Made by a program: the position numbers and the translations under genes
In this document: piece by piece, positions 36,643-46,096 of the stretch
Layout of the letters: each line of letters starts with the position of its first letter
How positions within the stretch are numbered: position 1 is the first letter of the stretch
The notes under the pieces: generated by a model
Told to the model about the DNA's origin: nothing
What the model saw: only the letters and a program-made list of their open reading frames with translations
The model's database searches: none
NCBI RefSeq assembly: GCF_000332195.1
Contig: NZ_KB235922.1
Span: 2,825,322-2,889,321, forward strand
Direction of reading: 5' to 3'
Source of the DNA: Pleurocapsa sp. PCC 7319
GTDB lineage: Bacteria > Cyanobacteriota > Cyanobacteriia > Cyanobacteriales > Xenococcaceae
DNA length: 64,000 bases

Positions 36643-37494
36643 TTATATTTGATACGTAATTAACCTGGCAGCAATTCTCTTAACTGGATTATCTGGAAAG
36701 CTAATTTTGACCTTTTTAATTTGTAAACTTGAATTATCAATTGATTCCAGCTTCTCTCTATCTTCTAAAGGACAAGATAAATATTTTTTTTCATACATCA
36801 AAGTAAATAGACGAAATTTTGAATTTTTTCGGTTGGTTGAAACATTTAAATATTCAAAAACCTTTTGGGGATGTTCAACATGCCACATTCCCCGTATTCT
36901 TAAGCTAGTAATTCCCAAAGGATCGACTCTGTTGACTCTTCCTAGCTCTTTAGTAGGACTAAATTCAACCCCAGTACTGTGATTAATTCCAGCTATTACT
37001 TTTGTTTTAATATTATGATAAATTTCTGGGCTAGCTGCATAACAATCTCCATAAACTAACCAGAGTGAACTTAGTTGATGTCGATTAACACAACCAATGG
37101 CATAAAGTAAGTCTTTTTCGTCCCACTGTTCACATTCTCGACAAGCTTTAGTAATCATCTGACTACTAGAGTATAGTTTAGCCGTAGGATAGGAGCTATT
37201 TAGGGCAATTTGTGCTGATTCTGACTTTAATTTTTTAACTTCAATAGCATCCCCTAATTTCAGCATTAAATCTGGAGGGTTATTAGCGTTGCCAGTATAG
37301 GAAAAAACTCTTTCGTAAGCTTCTTGTTTTCTGACTTTGTCTATTTCATTTAGTGTATTGGCAAAAATATCCTTAATAAATAACTCTAAAGCATCGCCAA
37401 CTGCATTTATTTTATTATTACTACGATAAAAATCGACAACATCTGGAATATCATTGCTAATAATAGTGTGTATAGCTTGAAGAATATTAGCCAT
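36643..37494 (-). CDS. Type II restriction endonuclease, NgoPII-like (predicted GGCC specificity)
   Basis: 283 residues. It closely follows the NgoPII family: GDALELFIKDIFA, VFSYTGNANNPPDLMLKLGDAIEVKK, ITKACRECEQWDEKDLLYAIG, and KELGRVNRVDPLGITSLRIRGMW. The PD-(D/E)xK active site is Asp75, Glu85 and Lys87. NgoPII cuts GGCC; that specificity is inferred from the family. ATG 37494 is preferred to the TTG just upstream. It is 13 bp downstream of the cognate cytosine methyltransferase stop, same strand, so the pair forms one unit with the methyltransferase first. Confidence 0.92.
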   Translation of the reverse strand: MANILQAIHTIISNDIPDVVDFYRSNNKINAVGDALELFIKDIFANTLNEIDKVRKQEAYERVFSYTGNANNPPDLMLKLGDAIEVKKLKSESAQIALNSSYPTAKLYSSSQMITKACRECEQWDEKDLLYAIGCVNRHQLSSLWLVYGDCYAASPEIYHNIKTKVIAGINHSTGVEFSPTKELGRVNRVDPLGITSLRIRGMWHVEHPQKVFEYLNVSTNRKNSKFRLFTLMYEKKYLSCPLEDREKLESIDNSSLQIKKVKISFPDNPVKRIAARLITYQI

Positions 37495-37507
37495 CAAATA
37501 ATGTTAG

Positions 37508-38605
37508 TTAATTTGCAGAAGTAAGATCCAAATCTAGATTTAGTTGCACAGCTTTGATATTCCGCTGTCTGTAAGCGGTTTCGTGAGATAGTAATTGTTC
37601 TTTAATTGCTGTTGCTAAAGCTTGACTAAAATTAACAGGAACAGCATTACCAATCATTTTATAACCAGCATTGATATTTTTATAGTAAAAGATAAAATCA
37701 TCAGGAAATGTTTGAATCCTGGCACATTCTCTAACAGATAAACGATTATAAGGGTAAGGTGAATTAGGATCAAATATAAATCGATCTTCACCAATATTAA
37801 TCATTTTGTTGGCTTGGGGATGAATTGGTGCGTGGCGACTACTAGCTTGGATAGTAAATGATGGTTCATGCCAAGAACGCACTCGATTACGAGACATATA
37901 CATACTAGAAAAACTACCGATAGCATATTCATGATTTGCGATTAGACAATTCTGAGCATTAGTTTGGTTTTTTTCTTTAGCGGCTAAAGCTGATTCTCTC
38001 AAATCCCAGATTGCATCTTTAAGAGTCAGTATTGATTGTTGTTTATTAATTGTCTCAAAATCAAATACTTTTTCAAGATCCTGACGAAAGCCCACAAAAA
38101 TGACTCGTTTTCTGTGTTGAGGTACATTAAAATCAACAGAATTTAGCAATTGGAAACTTACCTCATATCCTGCTTCTTCAAATGCGGCAATAATATTATT
38201 ACGAGCAACCTCATGTTTTTTGTGCAGCATCCCTGAAACGTTTTCAGCCAGGAAAAATAAGGGCTGTTTATCCCGTAATATCCGAATATATTCTAAAAAT
38301 AAGCGACCACGATCATCTTGGATTCCTTTTTGCCTTCCAGCTTCACTCCAACTTTGACAAGGAGGACCCCCTACGATACCAATACAATCAGGAATATCTA
38401 ACGACAGAATTTGTCTAATATCCCTACGGTCTAAATAGGTATTAGGATGATTGAGTTCGTATGTTTGCCAAATATCCTTATCCCATTCATTAGCCCAATT
38501 CACTGTAAATCCAGCTTTGGTAAAGCCTAAATCCAAACCTCCACAACCGGCAAAAAGCGATACTATATTCAAACTGCTTTTTCTGTTAGATAATGATGAA
38601 CTCAT
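37508..38605 (-). CDS. DNA (cytosine-5)-methyltransferase, partner of the NgoPII-like enzyme
   Basis: 365 residues. C5-methyltransferase motifs in order: I (LFAGCGGLDLGF, 17-28), IV (GGPPCQSWSEAGRQ, catalytic Cys83), VI (FFLAENVSGM), VIII (NVPQHRKRVIFVG), and IX-X (RLSVRECARIQTFPDDF...MIGNAVPV). Protects the host by methylating the site cut by the adjacent endonuclease, probably GGCC. It is transcribed first, which lets methylation precede cutting. ATG 38605 is one codon below a TTG. Confidence 0.93.
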   Translation of the reverse strand: MSSSLSNRKSSLNIVSLFAGCGGLDLGFTKAGFTVNWANEWDKDIWQTYELNHPNTYLDRRDIRQILSLDIPDCIGIVGGPPCQSWSEAGRQKGIQDDRGRLFLEYIRILRDKQPLFFLAENVSGMLHKKHEVARNNIIAAFEEAGYEVSFQLLNSVDFNVPQHRKRVIFVGFRQDLEKVFDFETINKQQSILTLKDAIWDLRESALAAKEKNQTNAQNCLIANHEYAIGSFSSMYMSRNRVRSWHEPSFTIQASSRHAPIHPQANKMINIGEDRFIFDPNSPYPYNRLSVRECARIQTFPDDFIFYYKNINAGYKMIGNAVPVNFSQALATAIKEQLLSHETAYRQRNIKAVQLNLDLDLTSAN

Positions 38606-38697
38606 CAATAAAAGTATAAACTGCTCTCAAAATCTACCTGAAGGCTAACCGCACTTAAATATTAGCTACAAATTAGTATATTACAAAGACAAAACTA

Positions 38698-39411
38698 ATG
38701 ACAGAATCAGTTATCCAAGATCACCAAAAAGATTCTAGCGAAGTATTAATTTCTCCTAGCCTGTCATCATTCTCTTCACCAAAAATTAATGATGCTCCTC
38801 CACTTCAGTTGGGTGTTATGGCTTCTGGTAGTGGAACTAATTTTGAAGCTGTAGCCCAGGCGATCGCTGAGGAGAAATTGAACGCAGAAATCAAAGTTTT
38901 AATTTATAACAATCCTCAAGCTAAGGTAAAAGAACGTGCTGAGAAATATCATATTCCCACTGTACTAATTGACCATAGAGAATATCAACAGCGGGAAAGT
39001 TTAGACCACGAAATTGTCGCTGTTTTAAAAGCCTATGGTGTGGATTGGGTGGTTATGGCTGGTTGGATGAGGATTGTGACCCAAGTTTTAATTAATGGCT
39101 ATCCTGAGAAAATAATTAATATTCATCCTAGTCTACTACCCAGTTTTAAGGGAATCAGGGCTATAGAACAAGCTTTAGCCGCCAAGGTAAAAATTACAGG
39201 CTGTACCGCACATTTAGTAAGTCTGGAAGTCGATAGCGGGAAGATTCTTATGCAAGCTGCTGTACCTGTTTTCTCTGATGATACTTTAGAGACACTACAC
39301 GCCAGGATACAATTACAAGAGCATCATATTTTGCCTCAGGCGATCGCCCTTGCTGGTGCTCAGAGAGCAATCGCTTTAGCCACTAAAAAAATTGACTTTC
39401 CACGCAACTAG
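38698..39411 (+). CDS. purN: Phosphoribosylglycinamide formyltransferase PurN
   Basis: Transfers formyl from 10-formyl-tetrahydrofolate to GAR in purine synthesis. 237 residues including a 35-residue Ser/Pro-rich N-terminal extension before LGVMASGSGTNFEAVAQAI. Active-site motifs are intact: NIHPSLLPSFKG (Asn, His) and LEVDSGKIL with the catalytic Asp. A lone gene, convergent with dnaB; its last codons overlap the dnaB terminator. Confidence 0.96.
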   Translation: MTESVIQDHQKDSSEVLISPSLSSFSSPKINDAPPLQLGVMASGSGTNFEAVAQAIAEEKLNAEIKVLIYNNPQAKVKERAEKYHIPTVLIDHREYQQRESLDHEIVAVLKAYGVDWVVMAGWMRIVTQVLINGYPEKIINIHPSLLPSFKGIRAIEQALAAKVKITGCTAHLVSLEVDSGKILMQAAVPVFSDDTLETLHARIQLQEHHILPQAIALAGAQRAIALATKKIDFPRN

Positions 39412-39417
39412 GAAAGT
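39383..39417 (-). terminator. Intrinsic terminator of dnaB
   Basis: On the minus strand, the stem formed by 39411-39417 and 39395-39401 (ACTTTCC / GGAAAGT, 9-nt loop) is followed by CAATTTTTTT. It lies 23 bp past the dnaB stop and overlaps the end of purN on the other strand. Confidence 0.75.
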
Positions 39418-39439
39418 TAAAGAAATAAAGTGATAAATT

Positions 39440-42262
39440 TTAGTATCCGCTTGGTTTAGCTAAACTATCAAACTTAGTAAGTTCAGCATTAAATAGTAAT
39501 TTAACTGTGCCAACTGGACCATTACGATGTTTAACAATACTAACTTCTGTAATACCGCGATCTGGCGTATCGGGATTATAGTATTCGTCACGATAGATCA
39601 TCATCACTAAATCCGCATCTTGTTCAATACTGCCACTTTCACGCAAGTCAGATAACATAGGACGTTTATTAGTTCTTTGTTCGACTCCACGACTTAGCTG
39701 AGATAAAGCCACAATTGGCACATTTAATTCTCTAGCTAAACCTTTAAGAGAGCGAGTCATCTTAGATAATTGTTGTACGCGGTTATCATTATCTCCGCCT
39801 TCCATTAATTGAAGATAATCAATCAAAACTAAACCCAGAGGATTTTTTTGTTGTGCTTGGAGACGACGCACCTGCGATCGCATTTGCATTACCGTTAAGT
39901 TAGCTGTATCGTCGATAAATATTGGTAGTTCTGAAAGTCTGGTAACGGCAGCGACTAAAGGATCATACTCGTTTTGAGCTATTCTACCTGAACGTAAGCG
40001 GTTACTGGGAATTTTGGCTTCACCAGATAATAATCTCTGAGTTAATTGTTCCCGAGACATTTCCAGGCTAAATATAGCGATCGGTAATTTGGATTCTTTA
40101 GCGATATTGGCAGCGACACAAAGTGCAAAAGCAGTATTGTGAACACAGATATCGTTAGCAACAAAGTTATGGGTTTCGGGAATAGTTAAATCGTAAACTT
40201 GTTGTTTGCCGATGGCTTCAATGCTGATAATCTCATCCCAGTAAATTTCACTAGTGGCTAGGTTTTGCAGAGGGATATTGTCCAAAGCATAGGCTAGTTT
40301 AAATAATCTTGCTCTGGATAATGCCTTTTTTTCTACATGAATATTGTTATATCCTTTAATTCCCGAACGTTTAGCTAAAGCCGTCCAAGATTCTGCTCCT
40401 TTGGCTTGCTTTAATTCTTGCCAAATTTCTACGGGAATTAGATCCCGATTCGTCTGATATTTTCTTTTGGAGATTGCTTCACGAACGGCATTAGTAGCTT
40501 CATCCTTACCAAAGATGCCGATTTCATCGATAAAGGTCTTGATGGAACTGGCATCAGTAATATCTAATTGCCATACTTGTCTACGATCTTGCTTATATTT
40601 AACTGAGCGATTTTTAAGAGAAGAGATAATCCCGAACCTCAATAGCAAATGCTGTATTTGTCGAGCTAGTTTTTCGCTGACGGTGGCATAACCTAATTGG
40701 GATTGTCCACTTTTTAAGACAGATGCCCACCCATCAGTGGCAAATAAACGATTGAGAAATAAAGCTATGAGAGGGGATTGCAGTGTAAAAATAAGTTGGG
40801 GAATAGTTTTTGCTTGAGCATTTTTGCCCCATAAACCTAATTCTTTTAGCCATAAGGTCAGAGCATTAGGACTATTTTTACTAATAGCCAATATGCCAAA
40901 TGGTGCAAGATTTTGAGGTTCGACTCTGAGCAAATTACATAAGTGATCAAAAGTTGTTTTGTTGGGAACACAAGAACCTTTAAGCCAAAGTCTAACCAGA
41001 GAAGAGTTTACTTTTAGTAAAGATGCAAATTGATTAACAGACCAATCTTGATTATTAAAAGCTTGCTGTAAATTATTAGCAAATATTTGTCGATTACAAT
41101 CAAGAAAAGCCTTATCTTTACTTACTTTGATTGATGTTGTTCTAGTGCCATTAGAGTCATACTCTTTTACATAAAGCCCCTTAAAACTTGAAATCGCCTG
41201 AGAAAAGTCTTTTCTCAACAGTTCATTATTATTAGTAAATTCTGGGCAGGTTTTTGTTAAGCAACCATCTCCAATTAGGTATGCTAAAAGTTTTACTTTG
41301 TCAACGGAGATAATTTTATTCCCAAACACATTAATTTGACGAGGAACAGCTATGCGATCGCCTGATTGCAATTTTTCTAGACTTTGCCAACCTTCAATTG
41401 TCAAAAAAGGATGAGTCAAAGTAGTTACGATTTTTCTTCCCAGGCGAGTAGTCACCTGATAAACAGGCTTAATTCCATCATCGACAAAATTAGATGGCTT
41501 TGTCCAAGCAAATCGATAGTCTGGTTGAAGAGTTAAGAGAGAATCTTGACGACGATGATAGATATCTTCAATTGTCCTCATGCTGCCATCTTGACAAACC
41601 AATTCCGAATTAGCTGCTAAACATTTCCCCATTGACGGTCTACCAGCAATAATAATCAAGTCGGAACGACTAAAACCACTGGTCATGGCATCAAGATCGT
41701 AATAACCCGAAGGAATACCCGGTAAAGCTGTGTCTTGGTGCAAATCTTCAATGGTATTAAAGGTATTGACCAAGGTATCCGCAATGGGTACTAAACCTTC
41801 CTGAGGTCTTTCTTGGGTCAGACGGAAAATCTTTTGTTCGGCTGAATCTAAAATACTTTCCAAGTCCATGGTGTTATCGTAACCGAGGTCAACGATTTCG
41901 TGACCTGCGGTGATTAACTGACGACGGATATACTTTTCCATAATCAGGTTGGCATAGCGGTCTATATTAACCGCCGAAACAGTACGGTTAAGTAACTGTG
42001 CCAATTTAGTGATCCCACCAATCTTTTCTAATAAATCGCGATCGCTTAGATAAGTGCTGACAGACATGAAATCTGTCGATTTGCCTTTACTATTGAGAGT
42101 TAACGCTGCCTGATATATTTCTTGATGAGCTTTGACATAAAAAGCGTCTATAACTATTCTTTCCGCTACTCTAGTCATTGCTTCGGGATCGAACAAAATA
42201 CCACCCAGAATCGCCTCTTCCGCCTCAATATTAGCTGGCGGTAAATTATTTATTTCTGACAT
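39440..42262 (-). CDS. dnaB: Replicative DNA helicase DnaB precursor with intein
   Basis: 940 residues. The exteins (1-213 and 710-940; 444 residues together) give a normal DnaB: an N-terminal domain from NLPPANIEAEEAILGGILFD, then a RecA-like domain whose Walker A GRPSMGK/TAFAL is split after Lys213. LVLIDYLQLM is Walker B and ESGSIEQDADLV is also intact, so the site used by the Synechocystis DnaB intein is empty. DnaB unwinds DNA at the replication fork; the protein cannot bind ATP until the intein splices out. Possible control by splicing is an inference. Confidence 0.96.
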   Translation of the reverse strand: MSEINNLPPANIEAEEAILGGILFDPEAMTRVAERIVIDAFYVKAHQEIYQAALTLNSKGKSTDFMSVSTYLSDRDLLEKIGGITKLAQLLNRTVSAVNIDRYANLIMEKYIRRQLITAGHEIVDLGYDNTMDLESILDSAEQKIFRLTQERPQEGLVPIADTLVNTFNTIEDLHQDTALPGIPSGYYDLDAMTSGFSRSDLIIIAGRPSMGKCLAANSELVCQDGSMRTIEDIYHRRQDSLLTLQPDYRFAWTKPSNFVDDGIKPVYQVTTRLGRKIVTTLTHPFLTIEGWQSLEKLQSGDRIAVPRQINVFGNKIISVDKVKLLAYLIGDGCLTKTCPEFTNNNELLRKDFSQAISSFKGLYVKEYDSNGTRTTSIKVSKDKAFLDCNRQIFANNLQQAFNNQDWSVNQFASLLKVNSSLVRLWLKGSCVPNKTTFDHLCNLLRVEPQNLAPFGILAISKNSPNALTLWLKELGLWGKNAQAKTIPQLIFTLQSPLIALFLNRLFATDGWASVLKSGQSQLGYATVSEKLARQIQHLLLRFGIISSLKNRSVKYKQDRRQVWQLDITDASSIKTFIDEIGIFGKDEATNAVREAISKRKYQTNRDLIPVEIWQELKQAKGAESWTALAKRSGIKGYNNIHVEKKALSRARLFKLAYALDNIPLQNLATSEIYWDEIISIEAIGKQQVYDLTIPETHNFVANDICVHNTAFALCVAANIAKESKLPIAIFSLEMSREQLTQRLLSGEAKIPSNRLRSGRIAQNEYDPLVAAVTRLSELPIFIDDTANLTVMQMRSQVRRLQAQQKNPLGLVLIDYLQLMEGGDNDNRVQQLSKMTRSLKGLARELNVPIVALSQLSRGVEQRTNKRPMLSDLRESGSIEQDADLVMMIYRDEYYNPDTPDRGITEVSIVKHRNGPVGTVKLLFNAELTKFDSLAKPSGY
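40136..41623 (-). mobile_element. DnaB intein with LAGLIDADG homing endonuclease and HTH-like inserts
   Basis: 496 residues (214-709 of the precursor). Splice junctions: Cys214 starting CLAANSELV, and the C-terminal NFVANDICVHN with Thr710 as the +1 residue. Endonuclease motifs are LAYLIGDGC and LNRLFATDGWA, with intact acidic residues. Between them is a HTH_XRE-like segment (WSVNQFASLLKVNSSLVRLWLKG), and near the end a second HTH-like stretch (SWTALAKRSGIKG). The +1 residue is Thr at the P-loop, a position known for other DnaB inteins. The domain order is read from the sequence; activity is not tested. Confidence 0.9.
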
Positions 42263-42689
42263 CAGTTAACTATCACTTGCACTCATCCCTAATCAAGATA
42301 GAACAAATATTCTGGTGGTGCGATTAATTTTCTAAAATTAATCAAAAATATTAAATCAGATTGATTTTAGCAGGATAAATTTGAACTAGCCAAAGAAAAG
42401 CTTGTTGTTGTAGTTGTTGCCATATCCTAGAGGATAATTAAAAATATCTTGTTTCTTACCAAAAGCGATCGCTTTTCCTCAATCAATAATTAGTAATTGA
42501 GGGCAAATATAGCGGTTCTCAAATAAGTGAGGTACAAATATAAACTTAGTCAAAAACCTGAAAACCCCTATTCCCTATTCCCTATTCCCTGACTCCACCA
42601 AGGTGTATCTCATTAATACGAGAACCGCTATAAGATAAACTTCGGTCAAGTTATGCGTAAATAAATAGCGTAATTATTAAAAATCTTGA
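42263..42689. other. Intergenic region upstream of dnaB with a MITE
   Basis: The right part is AT-rich and holds short words such as TTCCCTATTCCCTATTCCC (in 42566-42590). A miniature inverted-repeat element occupies 42508-42632. The dnaB promoter should lie near 42270-42400, but I cannot identify it. Confidence 0.5.
42508..42632. repeat. MITE with TA-type terminal inverted repeats
   Basis: 125 bp. The left end TATAGCGGTTCTC (42508-42520) matches the right end GAGAACCGCTATA (42620-42632) perfectly. Similarity continues inward for about 30 bp (GTGAGGTACA versus GTGTATCTCAT on the other strand) with mismatches. TA at both ends fits a Tc1/mariner or IS630-type target duplication. No coding capacity. 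Confidence 0.75.
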
Positions 42690-44000
42690 TTAAAATATCT
42701 TTTCTAAGCTCAAAGTCAAAATAAGGCTAACTGCAATTAATATTATATAAGTGCAGACAACCAACAAGCTGAAAGGAATTCCTGAAAGAGAATTGACTCT
42801 CATTGCTCCTGGAGGTGAAAAAGTTATCTGTAACTTTGCTGTTTTTTCAAGATTGATATTAGATGGTTGAACAAGATCTTCTTTTAATAAATCTAATGGA
42901 GTATTAATAAAATTATCTTTTGATACTTGATTAATAGGGTGATAAGCAATTACCGAACCATCTAATCGAACTGCCAGCCAATATATCAAATCAAATGGAG
43001 AATTAAAATCTCCCTGCCACAGGCTATTAATCCGAGAATTAATTTTCTTGATTGTAGACTGAACATTAGCATAACTATTCAGGTCTGTAGTTAAAGCAAA
43101 TATAGAAGATTTATCTAAACTAAAAAACTTCTCTGGATATTTGCGGTGTAACAGACAAATTCCTACCCCTTGAATCGTGCTAAAAATTAAAATTGAAGAG
43201 ATTATGCTGTAAAAACTAGTGTAAATATTTTGAATATAACCAAAGTCAGGAAAAGCTAGCCATTGATATATTTGATAAATAAAAGAAACTGAAGTCACAC
43301 GCAGTTGATTACTAATTGGTAACCAATTCAGTATTATAGGCAAGAACATTATCAAGTCAATTGACTTAACGGCTAGTAAATAGCAAATGATTTGTTTAGT
43401 AGTTTTGATATTTTTTCTAAAAATAAACCATAATATTATGGCGATCGCCAAATATTGAAAGCCAGAAAAATAAGCTGCAATTAGAGGTAAATATATTAAC
43501 CAGTTTGCTTCTTTAATATTGGTTTTAAAAGAAAATTTTTGAACAACTCCTTGGAGAATTAAAAGTGCAATGCTCAAAATGGCTAAGACCAAACCTAGAA
43601 TTGAGACCCAACTCAGATCGGTGGTGTTTTGAATGGAATACAGAACAATCATTGTGTTGAGAGAGGAGCGTAGTATTTTTACTCCAAAATAGATACCAGA
43701 GATCGCACTCGCAATTATCCACTCTCGCTTAAGATATTTGAGCAATGTAAGCCGCTGTAAGATACCACTGCATGTACCAACAAATAAACCGACGATAAAA
43801 ACTACAATCAATCCACCAAATATAGAAGATAGTAAATTATTTTCACGCTCAAAAAGGTTGATTGCGGAACGACAAAAGTAAAAAATCGCCAGATTGCCAA
43901 TACTAGCAATGAGAACAAATTTCAAGATAAAGTTGACTCTTTCTCTTGGCTTTATTAGTAATTCTTGTAAATCAATATAAGTTTGTGATAGCCGTATCAT
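42690..44000 (-). CDS. Unrecognised multipass membrane protein
   Basis: 436 residues from ATG 44000, the first good start; a GTG further upstream (44072) would add 24 residues. About eight to nine predicted membrane helices, with a soluble segment at about 310-400 containing FDLIYWLAVRLDGSVIAYHPIN, and a final helix at the C-terminus. I do not recognise a family. It is divergent from the DUF2157 gene across about 105 bp. Confidence 0.75.
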   Translation of the reverse strand: MIRLSQTYIDLQELLIKPRERVNFILKFVLIASIGNLAIFYFCRSAINLFERENNLLSSIFGGLIVVFIVGLFVGTCSGILQRLTLLKYLKREWIIASAISGIYFGVKILRSSLNTMIVLYSIQNTTDLSWVSILGLVLAILSIALLILQGVVQKFSFKTNIKEANWLIYLPLIAAYFSGFQYLAIAIILWFIFRKNIKTTKQIICYLLAVKSIDLIMFLPIILNWLPISNQLRVTSVSFIYQIYQWLAFPDFGYIQNIYTSFYSIISSILIFSTIQGVGICLLHRKYPEKFFSLDKSSIFALTTDLNSYANVQSTIKKINSRINSLWQGDFNSPFDLIYWLAVRLDGSVIAYHPINQVSKDNFINTPLDLLKEDLVQPSNINLEKTAKLQITFSPPGAMRVNSLSGIPFSLLVVCTYIILIAVSLILTLSLEKIF

Positions 44001-44105
44001 AAGCTGTTTTTTTATCAATAAAAAATTGTACAGATCAAAAAGTACTATATGATAGTACAGTAGTTCCGACACGCTTATATTTAGAAAATTATTCGTTTCT
44101 GAATT

Positions 44106-45497
44106 ATGGCTTCAGAAAAATTTAGATATCAATTACGCCAAGAAGCTCGACAATGGCAAGCTGAGGGATTAATCAGTCCAGAAATATATGATCGGTTGGC
44201 AACTCGTTATCGATTGGAAGAGTTAGAATCAGTTTCTCGCGATCGCTTTATCTTAATCGTTATCGGCATAGGTTTTATTCTCCTGGGTTTGGGAGTCATA
44301 ACCTTTGTTGCTGCTAACTGGCAAACATGGTCAAGACCAATCAAAGTTTTGTTGCTGCTAGGTATATTTATCGCTACTAACGGTACGGGATTCTATTTAT
44401 GGCAATCGCCTAAAGATTCTAAATCACGACTAGGACAGGGATTATTGCTTCTGGGAGCATTAAGTATGGGAGCGAATATAGGCTTGATGTCCCAAATGTT
44501 TCACCAGACTGGTTCAGTCCATCTGCTCTACTTTATTTGGGGTTTAGGAGTGTGGGGAATGGTATCTGGTTTGAGATTGAAGTCTTTAGGTTTGCTAGCG
44601 ATTATTTTAATGGCGATCGCCTACTTGACGGGTATTGCGAACTTTACTGATTGGAGTAATTTATTCGGGCAAGAATTACAGCAAATGCCTTTAATCATTG
44701 CTTTGCTATTTATACCTCTGGCATACTTTTGTCGCTCCCGTTGGCTATTTGGTCTAAGTTTTGTTTTAATTACTTTGGCTTTAGAAATAAATTTGTGGCA
44801 ATATCTAGATAATTCTGGTTTATCTGCTCACAGTTTAATCGCACCACTAGTTTTTATTCTTCCTCCTGCATTTCTCTGGAGTTATCGAGATTCTTTACTA
44901 TTTTCCAATCTTGATTTGGCCGTTTCTTTTGACTCAATTAATCGTAAACTGGCAATTTTTTATTTAGGTTCTTTTTTCTATTTAGGCTCGTTTAATTTTT
45001 GGTGGGATAATTTGGATTCTGGAAAATCTAGTTATGCTGTAGATTTTGAATATTGGTCATTGTTGGTTGCACCGATTGTTTTTGTGATTTTCTCAATTTG
45101 GGCGTGGTGGAAGCTGGGATTGAGGAGAAATAATAACTTATCCTGGAGACTAGATCGTAATTCTGCTTACATCGGGATAATTATCATTATTTTAGGCTTC
45201 TTACTGTGGTTTAACTTCAGTATTAGTCCCCTAAATGAATTAGGTACAATAATTTTTAATTTATTGCTATTTTTATTGGGATTAAATTTAATTCGTCAAT
45301 CTGTTATCGAAGGACGAAGGTTTAATTTTTGGCTGGGGATTATCTTAATTTCATTACAAATATTTTCTCGGATGTTGGAATACAATACAGGCTTAATTCT
45401 GAAAGCGATCGCTTTTTTTGGTTGTGGTGCGGGAGTGATTCTGGCAGGACTTTGGTTTGAGCGTTACTTACGTAGATTTAATTCTTCTAATAGCTAA
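44106..45497 (+). CDS. DUF2157-domain multipass membrane protein
   Basis: 463 residues. The N-terminal cytosolic helices FRYQLRQEARQWQAEGLISPEIYDRLATRY and the first membrane helix IVIGIGFILLGLGVITFVAANW define DUF2157; about a dozen membrane segments follow. It is 11 bp upstream of a GDYXXLXY protein, and these families are often adjacent, sometimes fused, in bacteria. Their shared role is unknown. The pair is probably co-transcribed. Confidence 0.9.
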   Translation: MASEKFRYQLRQEARQWQAEGLISPEIYDRLATRYRLEELESVSRDRFILIVIGIGFILLGLGVITFVAANWQTWSRPIKVLLLLGIFIATNGTGFYLWQSPKDSKSRLGQGLLLLGALSMGANIGLMSQMFHQTGSVHLLYFIWGLGVWGMVSGLRLKSLGLLAIILMAIAYLTGIANFTDWSNLFGQELQQMPLIIALLFIPLAYFCRSRWLFGLSFVLITLALEINLWQYLDNSGLSAHSLIAPLVFILPPAFLWSYRDSLLFSNLDLAVSFDSINRKLAIFYLGSFFYLGSFNFWWDNLDSGKSSYAVDFEYWSLLVAPIVFVIFSIWAWWKLGLRRNNNLSWRLDRNSAYIGIIIIILGFLLWFNFSISPLNELGTIIFNLLLFLLGLNLIRQSVIEGRRFNFWLGIILISLQIFSRMLEYNTGLILKAIAFFGCGAGVILAGLWFERYLRRFNSSNS

Positions 45498-45508
45498 CTA
45501 TAAGAGAC

Positions 45509-46096
45509 ATGACTAATTCTCTATCTTCTAGGAATTTTCCTCTGTGGCGATTTTTATTACCTTTTAGCTTGCAACTAGCAGTGATACTATTCATACCTAT
45601 CAGGAGTGTCTATACCTATAATTTTGGCACTAAAGCAGTAATTCAAACTATGCCCGTAGATCCTTATGATTTTCTGCGGGGTTATTCGCAGACTCTTGGT
45701 TACGATATTTCCCAAGTTGATGCTCTCAAAAAACTTCCTGGAGGCAAAGATTTAACCAGAGGGGAGCAATTTTATGTGATTTTGCAATCTGCTCCTAGCT
45801 CAACTACTCCTCCACTTCCCTGGCAAGCAATAGAAATAACTTCAGAAATACCGAGCAACATTCCAGAAAATAGAATCGCTATCAAAGGAAAAATTGACAG
45901 CTATCGAACTGCTACCTATGGCTTGGAAACCTACTATATGCCAGAAAACCAGAGAGACAAGATCAATCAAGAAATTAGTAAATTACAGCGTCAACCCGAT
46001 GGTAGAAGAGCTTTTGTCGTAGAAGTTAAAGTTGATCGCTGGGGTAATGCAGTTCCCCTAAGTTTATGGATTGGTCAACAAAACTATCGTTTTTAA
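45509..46096 (+). CDS. GDYXXLXY-domain membrane-anchored protein
   Basis: 195 residues, one N-terminal membrane helix (about 15-31) and an external domain. The family motif appears as GYSQTLGYD near residue 58, with a leading Arg-Gly rather than Gly-Asp. MPVDPYDFLRGY before it is typical. The domain ends with VDRWGNAVPLSLWIG. Partner of the preceding DUF2157 gene by position. Confidence 0.85.
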   Translation: MTNSLSSRNFPLWRFLLPFSLQLAVILFIPIRSVYTYNFGTKAVIQTMPVDPYDFLRGYSQTLGYDISQVDALKKLPGGKDLTRGEQFYVILQSAPSSTTPPLPWQAIEITSEIPSNIPENRIAIKGKIDSYRTATYGLETYYMPENQRDKINQEISKLQRQPDGRRAFVVEVKVDRWGNAVPLSLWIGQQNYRF

